14,189 bases of DNA from Acidobacteriota bacterium (GTDB lineage Bacteria > Acidobacteriota > Aminicenantia > Aminicenantales > Saccharicenantaceae), in NCBI GenBank assembly GCA_003476685.1, contig DMVN01000150.1, forward strand, positions 4,436 through 18,624, given 5' to 3'. Shown piece by piece: positions 9,901 to 14,189 of the stretch. The notes under the pieces are model-generated. The model was given only the letters and a program-made list of their open reading frames with translations, had not been told where the DNA came from and searched no databases. Made by a program: the position numbers and the translations under genes. Positions within the stretch are counted from its first letter, which is position 1; the number at the start of each line of letters is the position of its first letter.

Positions 9901-10167
9901 CTTGGTTTATCGATGCCTTACGAAAAATTTCTTCGAGGCCCTGTTAACATCAGGCTCATTTCTTTGATTCAGGGAATTTCCGGGTTTCCTGCCGGGCCCA
10001 CGGCCAGCGAAATCCAGCAGACGGCAGAAATAAAAGTAAGGGTTAAAGAGAGCACAGACAGGCTTAACGAGTTTATAAAGAAGGACCTGGAAGAATTCAA
10101 CAAATTTCTTGAGGCCAACGGCCTGACTCTGATTCAAAAGCCGGCCTTAATAGAGCAGGATAACTAA
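6985..10167 (+). CDS. secreted Asp-box (BNR) beta-propeller protein, VPS10/sortilin-like family
   Basis: Large exported protein of 1,060 aa. A basic N-terminus, the hydrophobic segment YLAWLLLIMLI (21-31) and TTLAQ form a signal peptide. Eleven Asp-box motifs (S/T-x-D-x-G-x-T/S-W type) start near residues 90, 144, 195, 253, 301, 350, 392, 532, 599, 654 and 698, for example KSVDGGKTW and KTIDGGKSW. The sixth and last are degenerate (VSNDMGQKF, YSYNSGLSW). Such repeats form beta-propellers, as in sialidases, sortilin Vps10 domains and many bacterial proteins annotated as glycosyl hydrolases. GTHGRGIWILDD (734-745) closes the propeller region. The C-terminal 300 residues hold a beta-sandwich-like segment ending in VLPDPRFEL and a helical, probably coiled-coil tail (about 898-1045). 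No sialidase catalytic set was recognised, so enzymatic activity is unproven. The start is fixed by AGGAGG at 6974-6979. The gene stands alone, divergent from the M14 pair, and may share its regulation. Confidence 0.85.
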   Translation: MNFRQKLAGLGQRHQPFAASYLAWLLLIMLISRSTTLAQPQDKVAEYLNNFITWRNIGPAVPGGRTVDLDVVERQPWIIYAAVGPSGLWKSENNGITWSPVFYREATVSVGAVAVAQSSPNIIWVGTGESTSRNSVTVGDGVYKSVDGGKTWTNMGLNDTRHISRIIISRGDSNVVYVAAMGHLWGPNTERGIYKTIDGGKSWQKVLYVNENTGFCDLEMDPQDSQILYAAAYEHRRSPYHMTSGGPGSGLYKSSDGGQSWTRLKQDLPEGLMGRVGLAVARSKPGVVYALIEHQDPGIWRSEDYGQTWKRTADAKTYKNVNNRPFYYSHIYVDPSDDRTIYVQSTGLYVSNDMGQKFRAIGQGTHPDHHALWIDPSNPLHLIDGNDGGIDITYDGGKTWFPVTSIDAAEIYQVGFDYSLPYRVYCGLQDNGCWGGPSHSLDSRGILNEHWEFINGGDGFFVRPDPKNSFIVYCNSQNNGLVKKDLRHGLGKGLRPEASLNEPPYRFNWNAPILISPHDNNLIYCAGNFLFRSRDGGYSWERISPDLTTNDPKKQVDGVGPITLENSGAEVHCTITAIAESPVRAGVLWCGTDDGQVQVSMDGGRSWTNVTKNIPGLPKNSWCSRIEASHFEVGTAYVAFDNHRSDDYQPYIYKTTDAGRTWKAIRSNLPGFGWVHVIREHPRNKNLLFVGTEFGIYYSYNSGLSWVKIHGTNLPTVSVHDIAIHPRENDLIIGTHGRGIWILDDIGYLSEAGPEIFDFDFYLFKSRPAYLLFTAARGDFYSSPGFSGKNPPAGVGLTYFVKKDLSGDLRIKIVDENQDLVIELPLQKKAGLNRTNWNLQFMPRAAAGNQPVATGLMNVMCSVLPGNYGFSIKIGEKEYQGQVRVLPDPRFELDTEGLKKQYQLVAELNNTNNTLAKGIAAVRNITRALEKTRSEISLIQEASAKSQAEKKYKQFEEALKGVGDIFQTEGTLLGLSMPYEKFLRGPVNIRLISLIQGISGFPAGPTASEIQQTAEIKVRVKESTDRLNEFIKKDLEEFNKFLEANGLTLIQKPALIEQDN

Positions 10168-10186
10168 AAATCAAAGAAATTTATAT

Positions 10187-10208
10187 ATTATTTATAATCA
10201 ATAACTTA
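10187..10208 (+). repeat. AT-rich repeat, copy A (upstream of parA)
   Basis: ATTATTTATAATCAATAA at 10187-10204 recurs exactly, 18 of 18 bases, at 12994-13011 on the other side of parAB. Bases 10196-10208 (AATCAATAACTTA) also fit the E. coli IHF consensus WATCAANNNNTTR. It lies between the stop of the propeller gene and the parA promoter, so it may be an operator or part of a partition site. Confidence 0.6.
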
Positions 10209-10214
10209 TAGATA

Positions 10215-10245
10215 TGTCGGCCTGCCGACAGGGTTTGAATTTTTT
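10215..10245 (+). terminator. palindrome plus T-tract: probable intrinsic terminator of the propeller gene
   Basis: TGTCGGCCTGCCGACA (10215-10230) is a 16-base inverted repeat with 7-base arms around CT. GGG and then a T-rich tract (TTTGAATTTTTT, 10234-10245) follow. It begins 48 bp after the TAA of the propeller gene, which suits a Rho-independent terminator, although the T-tract is interrupted. It is also the length of a parS site and lies just upstream of parA, but its sequence matches the parS consensus TGTTTCACGTGAAACA only at the TGT and ACA ends and two inner bases. Confidence 0.55.
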
Positions 10246-10256
10246 GTAAAAATATC

Positions 10257-10285
10257 TTGTTTTTTTTATTCTTTTTTTGTATATA
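10257..10285 (+). promoter_or_regulatory. parA: possible parAB promoter
   Basis: TTGTTT (10257-10262) and TATATA (10280-10285) are spaced by exactly 17 bp. The matches to consensus are 3 of 6 and 4 of 6. Initiation near 10292 would give a short leader of about 24 nt before the TTG start at 10316. The whole stretch is T-rich, so chance matches are likely. Confidence 0.35.
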
Positions 10286-10315
10286 TGTTATAAGGATTTC
10301 CAGCGGAGGATTAAC

Positions 10316-11080
10316 TTGATCATCGCTGTTACCAATCAAAAAGGTGGAGTGGGGAAGACTACCACCTGCATTAACGTTTCGGCAGCCCTGGCCCTGATGG
10401 GACATCGGGTTTTGCTGGTAGATATGGACCCACAGGCTCATAGCACCATTTCTATTGTTAATAATCCACAGCAGGTGCCAAAGTCTTTATTTGATGTACT
10501 GATGGATAAGAACCTGAAAATCAGCGACATCATTGTTAAATCCAACATTCCCGGGCTAGATGTGGCCATCAGCCGGATTTCCATGGCCAAGCTGGAGCCG
10601 GCGCTGATAGGTGAATTTGACGGTCATTACAGGTTAAGGGATGCCATCAACCTTGTGAGAGACCATTATGATTATATCTTCATAGACACCCCGCCAACTC
10701 TGGGGCTGATAACCCTTAACGCCCTGGTGGCAGCCAGTCATATCCTGATTCCGATACAGTCATCTTATCTTTGCCTGGAAGGCACGGACGACCTGCTGGA
10801 AACGATAGAAAAGGTAAAGAGAATTGCCAACCCCGACCTGAAGATTCTCGGTGTGATTATCACGCTCCATGATCGCCGCACCAACATTTCCAAGGATGTA
10901 GTGGACCGGATAATAGAAGTCTTCGGGGATAAAGTCTTCAAGACATACATTTCTAAAAGCGTCAAGCTGGAAGAAAGTCCGGCTTATAAAGAAAGTATCT
11001 TTACTTTTGCCCCTGATTCCATAGGGGCTCTTCAATATAAATCCGTGGCAGAGGAGTTAATCGAACGTGCAAAAAACTAA
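10316..11080 (+). CDS. parA: ParA/Soj-type chromosome or replicon partitioning ATPase
   Basis: Deviant Walker-type ATPase of 254 aa that works with ParB to segregate the origin region or a replicon. The start chosen is TTG at 10316, with GGAGG (10305-10309) 6 nt upstream; it gives MIIAVTNQKGGVGKTTT, the usual N-terminus. The upstream in-frame TTG at 10277 has no ribosome site. The P-loop KGGVGKTT is at residues 9-16, with both the signature Lys9 and Lys14. The Walker A' motif DMDPQ is at 36-40 and the Walker B motif IFIDTPP at 121-127. There is no N-terminal helix-turn-helix, so it is the short Soj-like class and not the long P1-type class. It overlaps parB by 14 bp. Base composition is more AT-rich than in the secreted-protein genes to the left. 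The context of a large repeat-bearing noncoding region favours a real partition locus over an orphan MinD/ParA relative. Confidence 0.9.
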   Translation: MIIAVTNQKGGVGKTTTCINVSAALALMGHRVLLVDMDPQAHSTISIVNNPQQVPKSLFDVLMDKNLKISDIIVKSNIPGLDVAISRISMAKLEPALIGEFDGHYRLRDAINLVRDHYDYIFIDTPPTLGLITLNALVAASHILIPIQSSYLCLEGTDDLLETIEKVKRIANPDLKILGVIITLHDRRTNISKDVVDRIIEVFGDKVFKTYISKSVKLEESPAYKESIFTFAPDSIGALQYKSVAEELIERAKN

Positions 11081-11960
11081 AAAATCTGGTTTGCCCGATA
11101 ATTTAATAATGAGGCATGACCCTCACTTTGTTGAATTAATAGCCTCCAAGACTTCCGCGCCCAGAATCAGGATGATACCGCTTGACCGAATAGAGCCGAA
11201 TCCTCGGCAGCCCAGGAGCGAACTGGGAGATATTCAGGAGCTGATGGACTCTATCAAGGCTAAGGGCGTTCTGGAGCCTATCATAGTCCGGCCCAAAGGT
11301 GAAAAATTTGAAATAATTGCCGGTGAAAGGCGTTTCGTAGCTTCACGGAACCTTGGCCTCAAAGAAATTCCCTGCATAGAGATGGTCGTTGGCGACCAGG
11401 AGGCCATGGAAATCAGCCTCATAGAGAACCTGCAGCGCAAGGACCTGGATATCTTTGAAGAAGCCGACGGCCTTAAGGCTTTGATGAGTCTTTATGGCTA
11501 CAGTCACCAGGAAGTCGCCGATAAGATCGGCAAAGCCAGGTCCACGATTACGGAAATTATTTCGGTTAGCCGCATCCCGTTATCGTTAAGAGAAAAATTA
11601 AAGGATGCTGGTATAACCAGCCGCAGTACAATAATCGAGATTGCCAAGATTGAAAATCAAGAAACTATGGCTAGAGTCGTCGACCAGATTGTAGAAAGGA
11701 AGCTCACCAGGACCGATACCAGGGACCTGACCAAATTATTTAAGGAAAAGGAAGAAAAAGAAAAACCTAAATATTTTGTCTACAATTTTGTTCCTAAAGA
11801 CAATAAAAATTTCAGGCTCAGGATTGAATTCAAAAAAGAGGTTGTAACCAGGCAGGAATTGATTAATATCCTTGAAGACGTTATCAGGCAGCTCAGGGAA
11901 GAATCTTCATCAAAAAGAGGACCGTCACAACCTAAAGACGAGCCGGAATCGAAAGGATAA
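11067..11960 (+). CDS. parB: ParB/Spo0J-type partition protein, diverged
   Basis: DNA-binding, CTP-dependent clamp protein that loads on a centromere site and stimulates ParA; 297 aa. The start is GTG at 11067, inside the 3' end of parA, with GAGGAG at 11051-11056 and a 10-nt spacer, implying translational coupling. Domains: a basic N-terminal tail; a ParB/Srx nucleotide-binding domain beginning IPLDRIEPNPRQPR (37-50); GERRF (86-90); ENLQRKDL (120-127); a helix-turn-helix at about 146-166 (HQEVADKIGKARSTITEII); a charged linker rich in Lys and Glu (about 225-236); and a C-terminal dimerisation segment, FRLRIEF then ELINILEDVIRQLRE. The usual GERRxRA box reads GERRFVA here, so the third Arg is Val91. 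The C-terminal segment also differs from the typical GKGKIxIxY form. The tail after residue 280 is low-complexity and polar. Its target site is unknown. Confidence 0.88.
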   Translation: MQKTKKSGLPDNLIMRHDPHFVELIASKTSAPRIRMIPLDRIEPNPRQPRSELGDIQELMDSIKAKGVLEPIIVRPKGEKFEIIAGERRFVASRNLGLKEIPCIEMVVGDQEAMEISLIENLQRKDLDIFEEADGLKALMSLYGYSHQEVADKIGKARSTITEIISVSRIPLSLREKLKDAGITSRSTIIEIAKIENQETMARVVDQIVERKLTRTDTRDLTKLFKEKEEKEKPKYFVYNFVPKDNKNFRLRIEFKKEVVTRQELINILEDVIRQLREESSSKRGPSQPKDEPESKG

Positions 11961-12051
11961 TGCAGTCATTTTTAGAATCATGGCCCCAACCTTGATATTA
12001 GTTTACATAATATAACTTATGCGACACGACACCTGCCTGATTATCATCTCA

Positions 12052-12072
12052 TTTTTTATCAATGATTTAGCA
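12052..12072 (+). repeat. AT-rich repeat, copy B
   Basis: TATCAATGATTTAGCA (12057-12072) matches TATCAATAATTTAGCA at 13032-13047 at 15 of 16 bases. Bases 12057-12069 fit WATCAANNNNTTR exactly. It lies about 90 bp after the parB stop. Confidence 0.5.
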
Positions 12073-12118
12073 TCATGTTAATCCTGTTGATTTCTTTCTT
12101 GACCAGCTTTTAGGCAAC

Positions 12119-12127
12119 TGTGGAAAA
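12119..12127 (-). promoter_or_regulatory. DnaA-box-like 9-mer
   Basis: TGTGGAAAA reads TTTTCCACA on the minus strand, a full match to the E. coli DnaA box consensus TTWTNCACA. One such 9-mer can occur by chance in AT-rich DNA. A second, TTACCCACA with one mismatch to TTATCCACA, is at 12924-12932 on the plus strand. No dense cluster was found. Confidence 0.35.
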
Positions 12128-12210
12128 ATGATAATGCCGGCGGCCTTTTCCCGTTTGTTTGTTTATCGAGAGAATTTTGAAGATATCGGGTTATGAAGGT
12201 ATCTGATTAT

Positions 12211-12222
12211 GGTTAATTAACC
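12211..12222. repeat. 12-bp perfect palindrome
   Basis: GGTTAATTAACC is a perfect palindrome, followed by a further half-site GGTTAAT (12224-12230). GATTAT (12205-12210) and ATAATC (12229-12234) bracket the cluster as an inverted pair. It could be a binding site for a dimeric DNA-binding protein. No gene start lies close enough to make it an obvious operator. Confidence 0.4.
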
Positions 12223-12411
12223 TGGTTAATAATCTCTTGAGGTATGTATTAAGTAGCTTAGGTAATTTTTTGGTTTTTTATACAGCTGTTTTAATCAGGA
12301 CCATAATCCATCTGATAAGGTGGTGATAAACATCTCGAACTAATCGGGGTTAAAATAACAGTTGGAAATCCTGATAGCTGAGACTAGCCTGGTGATCATA
12401 ATACTAATTAA

Positions 12412-12426
12412 AAACCCCTGGGGTTT
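12412..12426. repeat. compact inverted repeat AAACCCC-T-GGGGTTT
   Basis: Seven-base arms surround a single T, so the usable stem is 6 bp with a 3-nt loop. Flanking ACTAA on the left and TTAGT on the right could extend it with a bulge. There is no T-run immediately after on the plus strand. On the minus strand the hairpin is followed by TTTAATTAG, a weak terminator-like tail. Confidence 0.35.
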
Positions 12427-12525
12427 AGTCAGGAATCGGCTGATTTCTCAAAGCTCGACACCCGGGAGTTCGCAGCTATTCTTACCTTATTCTCTGTTAC
12501 AGGCCTGATTGACTTATACGCGGGC

Positions 12526-12548
12526 TTAGGCCTTTTCATAAGGTCTGG
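12526..12548. repeat. hairpin in the noncoding region
   Basis: TTAGGCCTT (12526-12534) pairs with AAGGTCTGG (12540-12548) across the 5-nt loop TTCAT. The 9-bp stem includes three G-U pairs, so it is stable only as RNA read from the plus strand. Confidence 0.3.
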
Positions 12549-12636
12549 CCATTCCTAAATCTCTATCTGGCTGGTTATCCTTCCATTCAGGTGGGTCCCG
12601 GGACTTTTATGACGGTTCTCCCCTGTCGAAGTTTTT

Positions 12637-12660
12637 AGGCTCCGTCTCTTTACGGTGCCT
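12637..12660. repeat. hairpin with 9-bp arms
   Basis: AGGCTCCGT (12637-12645) pairs with ACGGTGCCT (12652-12660) across the 6-nt loop CTCTTT, with one T-T mismatch. Outside it, GTCG (12625-12628) and CGAC (12661-12664) could add a short outer stem. No T-run follows on the plus strand, so it does not look like a terminator. Confidence 0.4.
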
Positions 12661-12796
12661 CGACCAGTCTTTGAGCTTTTTCATTCAACAGTTGTTTATT
12701 ATCCTATCCTGGCATAAATAAAGTAGGTCCTTCCGACTTTTAAGTGGGTAAACTCGGAGAATCATAACTTTCATTGAGCGAATAGAGGAATCAACG

Positions 12797-12946
12797 ATGA
12801 AGGTTTTAAAAGATGGTCGGAGAGGAACGTTCTGTATTTTGTTGATATTTCTTCAATTGGCTTCATTTTCGATGAGTTGGCCAAGATTCAACTTAGGTTT
12901 AAGGAACCAGGAATCTCTCACTTTTACCCACAATATAGCCGGATGA
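12797..12946 (+). CDS. possible 49-aa secreted or membrane small protein
   Basis: The ATG at 12797 is preceded by AGAGGA (12784-12789) with a 7-nt spacer. The product has a basic start (MKVLKDGRRG), a hydrophobic segment TFCILLIFLQLASFS (residues 11-25) and a polar remainder ending HNIAG before TGA. This is the pattern of a Sec signal peptide or a single membrane helix. No family is recognised. It could be a real small membrane protein, the N-terminal remnant of a lost secreted protein, or chance. The DnaA-box-like TTACCCACA lies inside its 3' end. Confidence 0.35.
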   Translation: MKVLKDGRRGTFCILLIFLQLASFSMSWPRFNLGLRNQESLTFTHNIAG

Positions 12947-12990
12947 GCCATAAAGTATTGTTCATTAAATGGATAGCAGATCTATTCTTG

Positions 12991-13047
12991 TAAATTATTT
13001 ATAATCAATAAAATACATATTAATAATTTAATATCAATAATTTAGCA
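12991..13047 (+). repeat. roughly 94% AT core with AT-rich repeat copies C and D
   Basis: Copy C, ATTATTTATAATCAATAA (12994-13011), is identical to copy A upstream of parA. Copy D, TATCAATAATTTAGCA (13032-13047), matches copy B. The 9-mer AATAATTTA occurs at 13022-13030 and 13036-13044, a 14-bp period, and inverted as TAAATTATT at 12991-12999. Only three C bases are found in 12991-13044. Bases 13032-13044 fit WATCAANNNNTTR. Such a stretch would melt easily and could serve as an unwinding element or a protein-binding array. Confidence 0.55.
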
Positions 13048-13505
13048 AACTCCAGGCCTTCTGACTTAAGCGGCCGGAAAATTTTTTCGCAAAAGCTTAA
13101 ACGCCTGACGATTACCAAGATATTATTGAAGGGATTAGGCCACAACCCAGACAAAACGCTGGTCTCAGCTATACGGAAGGAATCTTTACCAGTAATTTAT
13201 CAGCAATCAATAATCAGTAATCTAGGGAAAATTAACGGCACTAAGAAAAAGACAAGGCTGAACCGAAATAAAGCGGGTCAATTGTCGCTATATTCTTTGC
13301 CGCGAACCAGAAACCCCCGGCCTTCGAATCATCACCTAAACCACCCCCAACTCTCTGGTTGCCAGGTATGGCTAAAGATAAACAGATAGAGTATCTCACT
13401 CAGCTCAGCATTACAGATTAAGACTTGCCAGTTCGGATTATGGGCCTTCAGCCAGACCTGTAGACCGGGGGGCTTTAATGATTTCAGGCAGCGCTTACAG
13501 GCTTC

Positions 13506-14189
13506 TTACAGGCCCTTGCTCATAGCATCCAGGAATTCGCCGTTGGTCTTGGTCTTGGACAGTTTTTCCAGCAGCAGTTCCATAGCTTCGACTTCGTTGA
13601 GCTGGCTGAGGATTTTGCGCAGAATCCAGACCCGGTTGAGGTCCTTATCGCCGATGAGCAGCTCTTCTTTCCTGGTTCCGGAACGGCTGATGTCAATGGC
13701 CGGGAATATTCTCTTGTCAACCAGCCGGCGGTCGAGGTTGATTTCCATGTTGCCGGTACCCTTGAATTCTTCGAAGATGACGTCATCCATCCGGCTGCCG
13801 GTGTCCACCAGGGCCGTGGCCACGATGGTCAGGCTGCCGCCTTCTTCAATCTTTCGGGCTGAACCAAAGAACTTCTTGGGCTTGTTGAGGGCATTGGCGT
13901 CAATACCGCCCGACAGAACCTTGCCCGAGGGCGGGACGATGGCGTTATGAGCCCGGGCCAGCCTGGTGATGGAATCCAGCAGGATGACCACATCCCGCTT
14001 CAATTCCACCAGCCTCTTGGCTTTTTCCAGGACAATGTTAGCCACCTGGACGTTGCGGGTGGGCGGCTCGTCAAAAGTGGAGGCCACCACTTCACCGTTC
14101 ACGCTTCTCTTGAAGTCGGTGACTTCTTCAGGTCTTTCGGCCACCAGCAGCACTATCAGGAAGATTTCCGGGTGGTTCTTTTCTATGGA
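13506..14189 (-). CDS. rho: transcription termination factor Rho, C-terminal part (gene continues beyond the window)
   Basis: Hexameric RNA-dependent ATPase/translocase that ends transcription. The visible 227 residues are the C-terminal half of the ATPase domain. The frame is open to base 14189 (reads [22 protein letters not shown]), so the GTG at 14153 is not the start, and the N-terminal RNA-binding domain and P-loop lie outside. Conserved Rho segments in order are [34 protein letters not shown], the Walker B region [75 protein letters not shown] with its conserved arginines, and the final [15 protein letters not shown]. The ending MSKGL matches normal family length. Convergent with parAB across the noncoding region; no intrinsic terminator is evident after the TAA. 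Confidence 0.95.
   Translation of the reverse strand, partial: SIEKNHPEIFLIVLLVAERPEEVTDFKRSVNGEVVASTFDEPPTRNVQVANIVLEKAKRLVELKRDVVILLDSITRLARAHNAIVPPSGKVLSGGIDANALNKPKKFFGSARKIEEGGSLTIVATALVDTGSRMDDVIFEEFKGTGNMEINLDRRLVDKRIFPAIDISRSGTRKEELLIGDKDLNRVWILRKILSQLNEVEAMELLLEKLSKTKTNGEFLDAMSKGL

Larger units (their letters stand above)
11961..13505. other. 1.5-kb AT-rich noncoding region, candidate origin/centromere or structured-RNA locus
   Basis: Between the parB stop and the rho stop I find no long credible gene on either strand. The composition is clearly more AT-rich than in the neighbouring genes. It contains copies B-D of the AT-rich repeat, a roughly 94% AT core (12991-13044), two DnaA-box-like 9-mers, a 12-bp palindrome GGTTAATTAACC (12211-12222), a 10-bp palindrome GTCCCGGGAC (12595-12604), several hairpins (12412-12426, 12526-12548, 12637-12660) and one 49-codon ORF. 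No convincing intrinsic terminator follows parB, and I see none for rho either. Decayed intergenic DNA remains a possible alternative. Confidence 0.5.

Noticed and set aside
12131..12150. GCCGGCGGCCTTTT as a parB terminator
   Set aside because: The stem is only 3 bp and the T-run 4; too weak to call.
13310..13330. CCTTCGAATCATCACC resembling a tRNA T-arm
   Set aside because: The stem bases do not pair, and no anticodon arm, D-arm or acceptor stem can be built around it.
13126..13389. 87-codon frame starting at TTG in the noncoding region
   Set aside because: No ribosome site, a composition rich in Asn, Ser, Lys and Arg without domain features, and it overlaps repeat-bearing AT-rich DNA.
11961..13505. 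Canonical parS (TGTTTCACGTGAAACA)
   Set aside because: I looked for CACGTG-centred palindromes on reading through and found none here; an exhaustive mismatch search was not possible.

Overview
This looks like a chromosomal segment of a GC-moderate bacterium that uses strong AGGAGG-type ribosome binding sites. The secreted genes suggest Acidobacteriota or Candidatus Aminicenantes: M14 carboxypeptidase-like proteins with aspartate-rich calcium-loop insertions, and a roughly 1,060-residue Asp-box (BNR) beta-propeller protein. That assignment comes from family recognition by eye, not from a database search. There are no transposases, integrases, CRISPR arrays, rRNA or tRNA genes in the window.

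Layout. (1) 20-2752, + strand: tldD and tldE/pmbA, the two subunits of the TldD/TldE metalloprotease, in one operon. (2) 2753-2946: a short convergent gap with a weak possible terminator. (3) 2947-6796, - strand: two secreted M14-type proteins in one operon, 10 bp apart. The promoter-distal gene keeps every catalytic residue I can map. The promoter-proximal gene keeps the fold and the aspartate-rich loops but has replaced all three zinc ligands and the catalytic Glu. (4) 6797-6984: a divergent intergenic region with a TATAAT box. (5) 6985-10167, + strand: a secreted Asp-box propeller protein. (6) 10168-10315: an AT-rich gap with a terminator-like 16-bp palindrome and a probable parA promoter. 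(7) 10316-11960, + strand: parA and parB, overlapping by 14 bp. (8) 11961-13505: about 1.5 kb with no convincing long gene. It is AT-rich and contains repeats shared with the region upstream of parA, several hairpins, DnaA-box-like 9-mers, a roughly 94% AT core and one 49-codon ORF. (9) 13506-14189, - strand: the C-terminal part of rho, running off the window end.

How the parts may work together. The secreted M14 pair and the divergently transcribed propeller protein probably act outside the cytoplasm on peptides or other polymers. TldD/E is a cytoplasmic protease pair that happens to converge on them. The parAB genes and the repeat-bearing AT-rich region form a second unit. The repeat TWATAATCAATAA/TATCAATRATTTAGCA lies on both sides of parAB, which would suit a centromere (ParB-binding) or replication-origin region. 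No canonical parS palindrome was seen by eye.

The two observations most worth checking are the active/degenerate M14 pair with an apparent zinc-ligand swap (HxxE to ExxH), and the parAB-flanking AT-rich repeat cluster.
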